DNA of 5,737 nt from an uncultured Lachnospiraceae bacterium. GTDB lineage: Bacteria; Bacillota; Clostridia; Lachnospirales; Lachnospiraceae. The notes below the pieces were generated by a model. It worked only from the letters and a program-made list of their open reading frames with translations, searched no databases and had not been told where the DNA came from. The stretch is taken from positions 1 to 5,737 of the forward strand of contig CADCPP010000176.1 of NCBI GenBank assembly GCA_902803355.1, read 5' to 3'. Within the stretch, counting starts at the first letter, position 1; every line of letters begins with the position of its first letter. Positions 5,603 through 5,737 of this stretch are shown here, piece by piece. The position numbers and the translations under genes were made by a program.

Positions 5603-5737
5603 TCACGCCTTTGTCTGATAATACCGGATCATTTCCTGCAGCAGACCGATCACCGCTTCCGTCTGACCGTCGCTGCGGGGATTATCTGCGTAGTATTCGA
5701 TCAGTTTGCCCGCATTTTGGGTGAAGACCGCCTGATA
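5603..5737 (-). CDS. C-terminal fragment of an unrecognised protein, 5' part beyond window edge
   Basis: Reading the minus strand from the right edge gives an open frame of 44 codons ending in TGA at 5605-5603. The fragment is hydrophilic and looks helical, with KLIEYYADNP followed by LLQEMIRYYQTKA at the end. It contains no motif that I can name. Codon use looks like that of the neighbours, and the stop falls 24 bases past the LysR stop, a compact convergent arrangement typical of real gene ends. It could be the C-terminal helix of a regulator or a small cytoplasmic protein, but the fragment is too short to assign. The alternative is a chance open frame, since 44 codons is short. Confidence 0.55.
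   Translation of the reverse strand, partial: YQAVFTQNAGKLIEYYADNPRSDGQTEAVIGLLQEMIRYYQTKA

Noticed and set aside
5587..5603. Hairpin AGCTT/AAGCT between the convergent genes as a terminator
   Set aside because: The stem is only five pairs with a seven-base loop, and only a loose T-rich stretch follows on the minus strand (none on the plus strand). Too weak to call.

Overview
The window carries most of an operon for a 2-oxo-acid-dehydrogenase-type multienzyme complex (acetoin/pyruvate dehydrogenase superfamily) on the minus strand. A LysR-type regulator diverges from it on the plus strand. Strong AGGAGG-like ribosome binding sites with 5-8 base spacing, GC-rich coding sequence and an AT-rich control region suggest a GC-richer Bacillota (Clostridia-like) genome. 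No rRNA or other taxonomic marker is present, so this is only an inference.

Layout, left to right. 1-1061 (minus) is the E2 dihydrolipoyl acyltransferase, cut by the window edge inside its catalytic domain. 1061-2047 (minus) is the E1 beta subunit and 2063-3046 (minus) the E1 alpha subunit. 3043-4458 (minus) is dihydrolipoyl dehydrogenase (E3), the first gene of the operon. 4459-4678 is the 220-base divergent control region. 4679-5578 (plus) is the LysR-family regulator. 5603-5737 (minus) is the last 44 codons of an unrecognised gene that converges on the regulator. No gene-free stretch exceeds 300 bases.

The four enzyme genes are transcribed in the order E3, E1 alpha, E1 beta, E2. The joins are a 4-base ATGA overlap, a 15-base gap and a 1-base TGATG overlap, so this is one translationally coupled unit. 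E1 would decarboxylate or cleave its substrate with thiamine diphosphate and load the acyl group on the E2 lipoyl lysine (K43). E2 would pass it to CoA, and E3 would reoxidise the lipoyl group with FAD and NAD+. The control region holds a perfect 9-5-9 inverted repeat containing ATC-N9-GAT, i.e. the LysR T-N11-A box. It is centred about 65 bases upstream of the start predicted from a consensus TATAAT for the operon, which is the classical LysR activator geometry. Two further perfect 7-1-7 palindromes lie in the two promoter/leader regions.

The feature most worth a second look is the E1 active site. Histidines conserved in both subunits of characterised PDH/acetoin-type E1 enzymes are replaced (alpha D75, beta Q129), and alpha has two more changes at usually conserved positions (K106, S128). 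The ThDP motif, the catalytic beta glutamate and the loop histidine are retained. This points to a divergent E1 subfamily with an unassigned substrate rather than a decayed enzyme. No mobile element, CRISPR array or RNA gene was seen.
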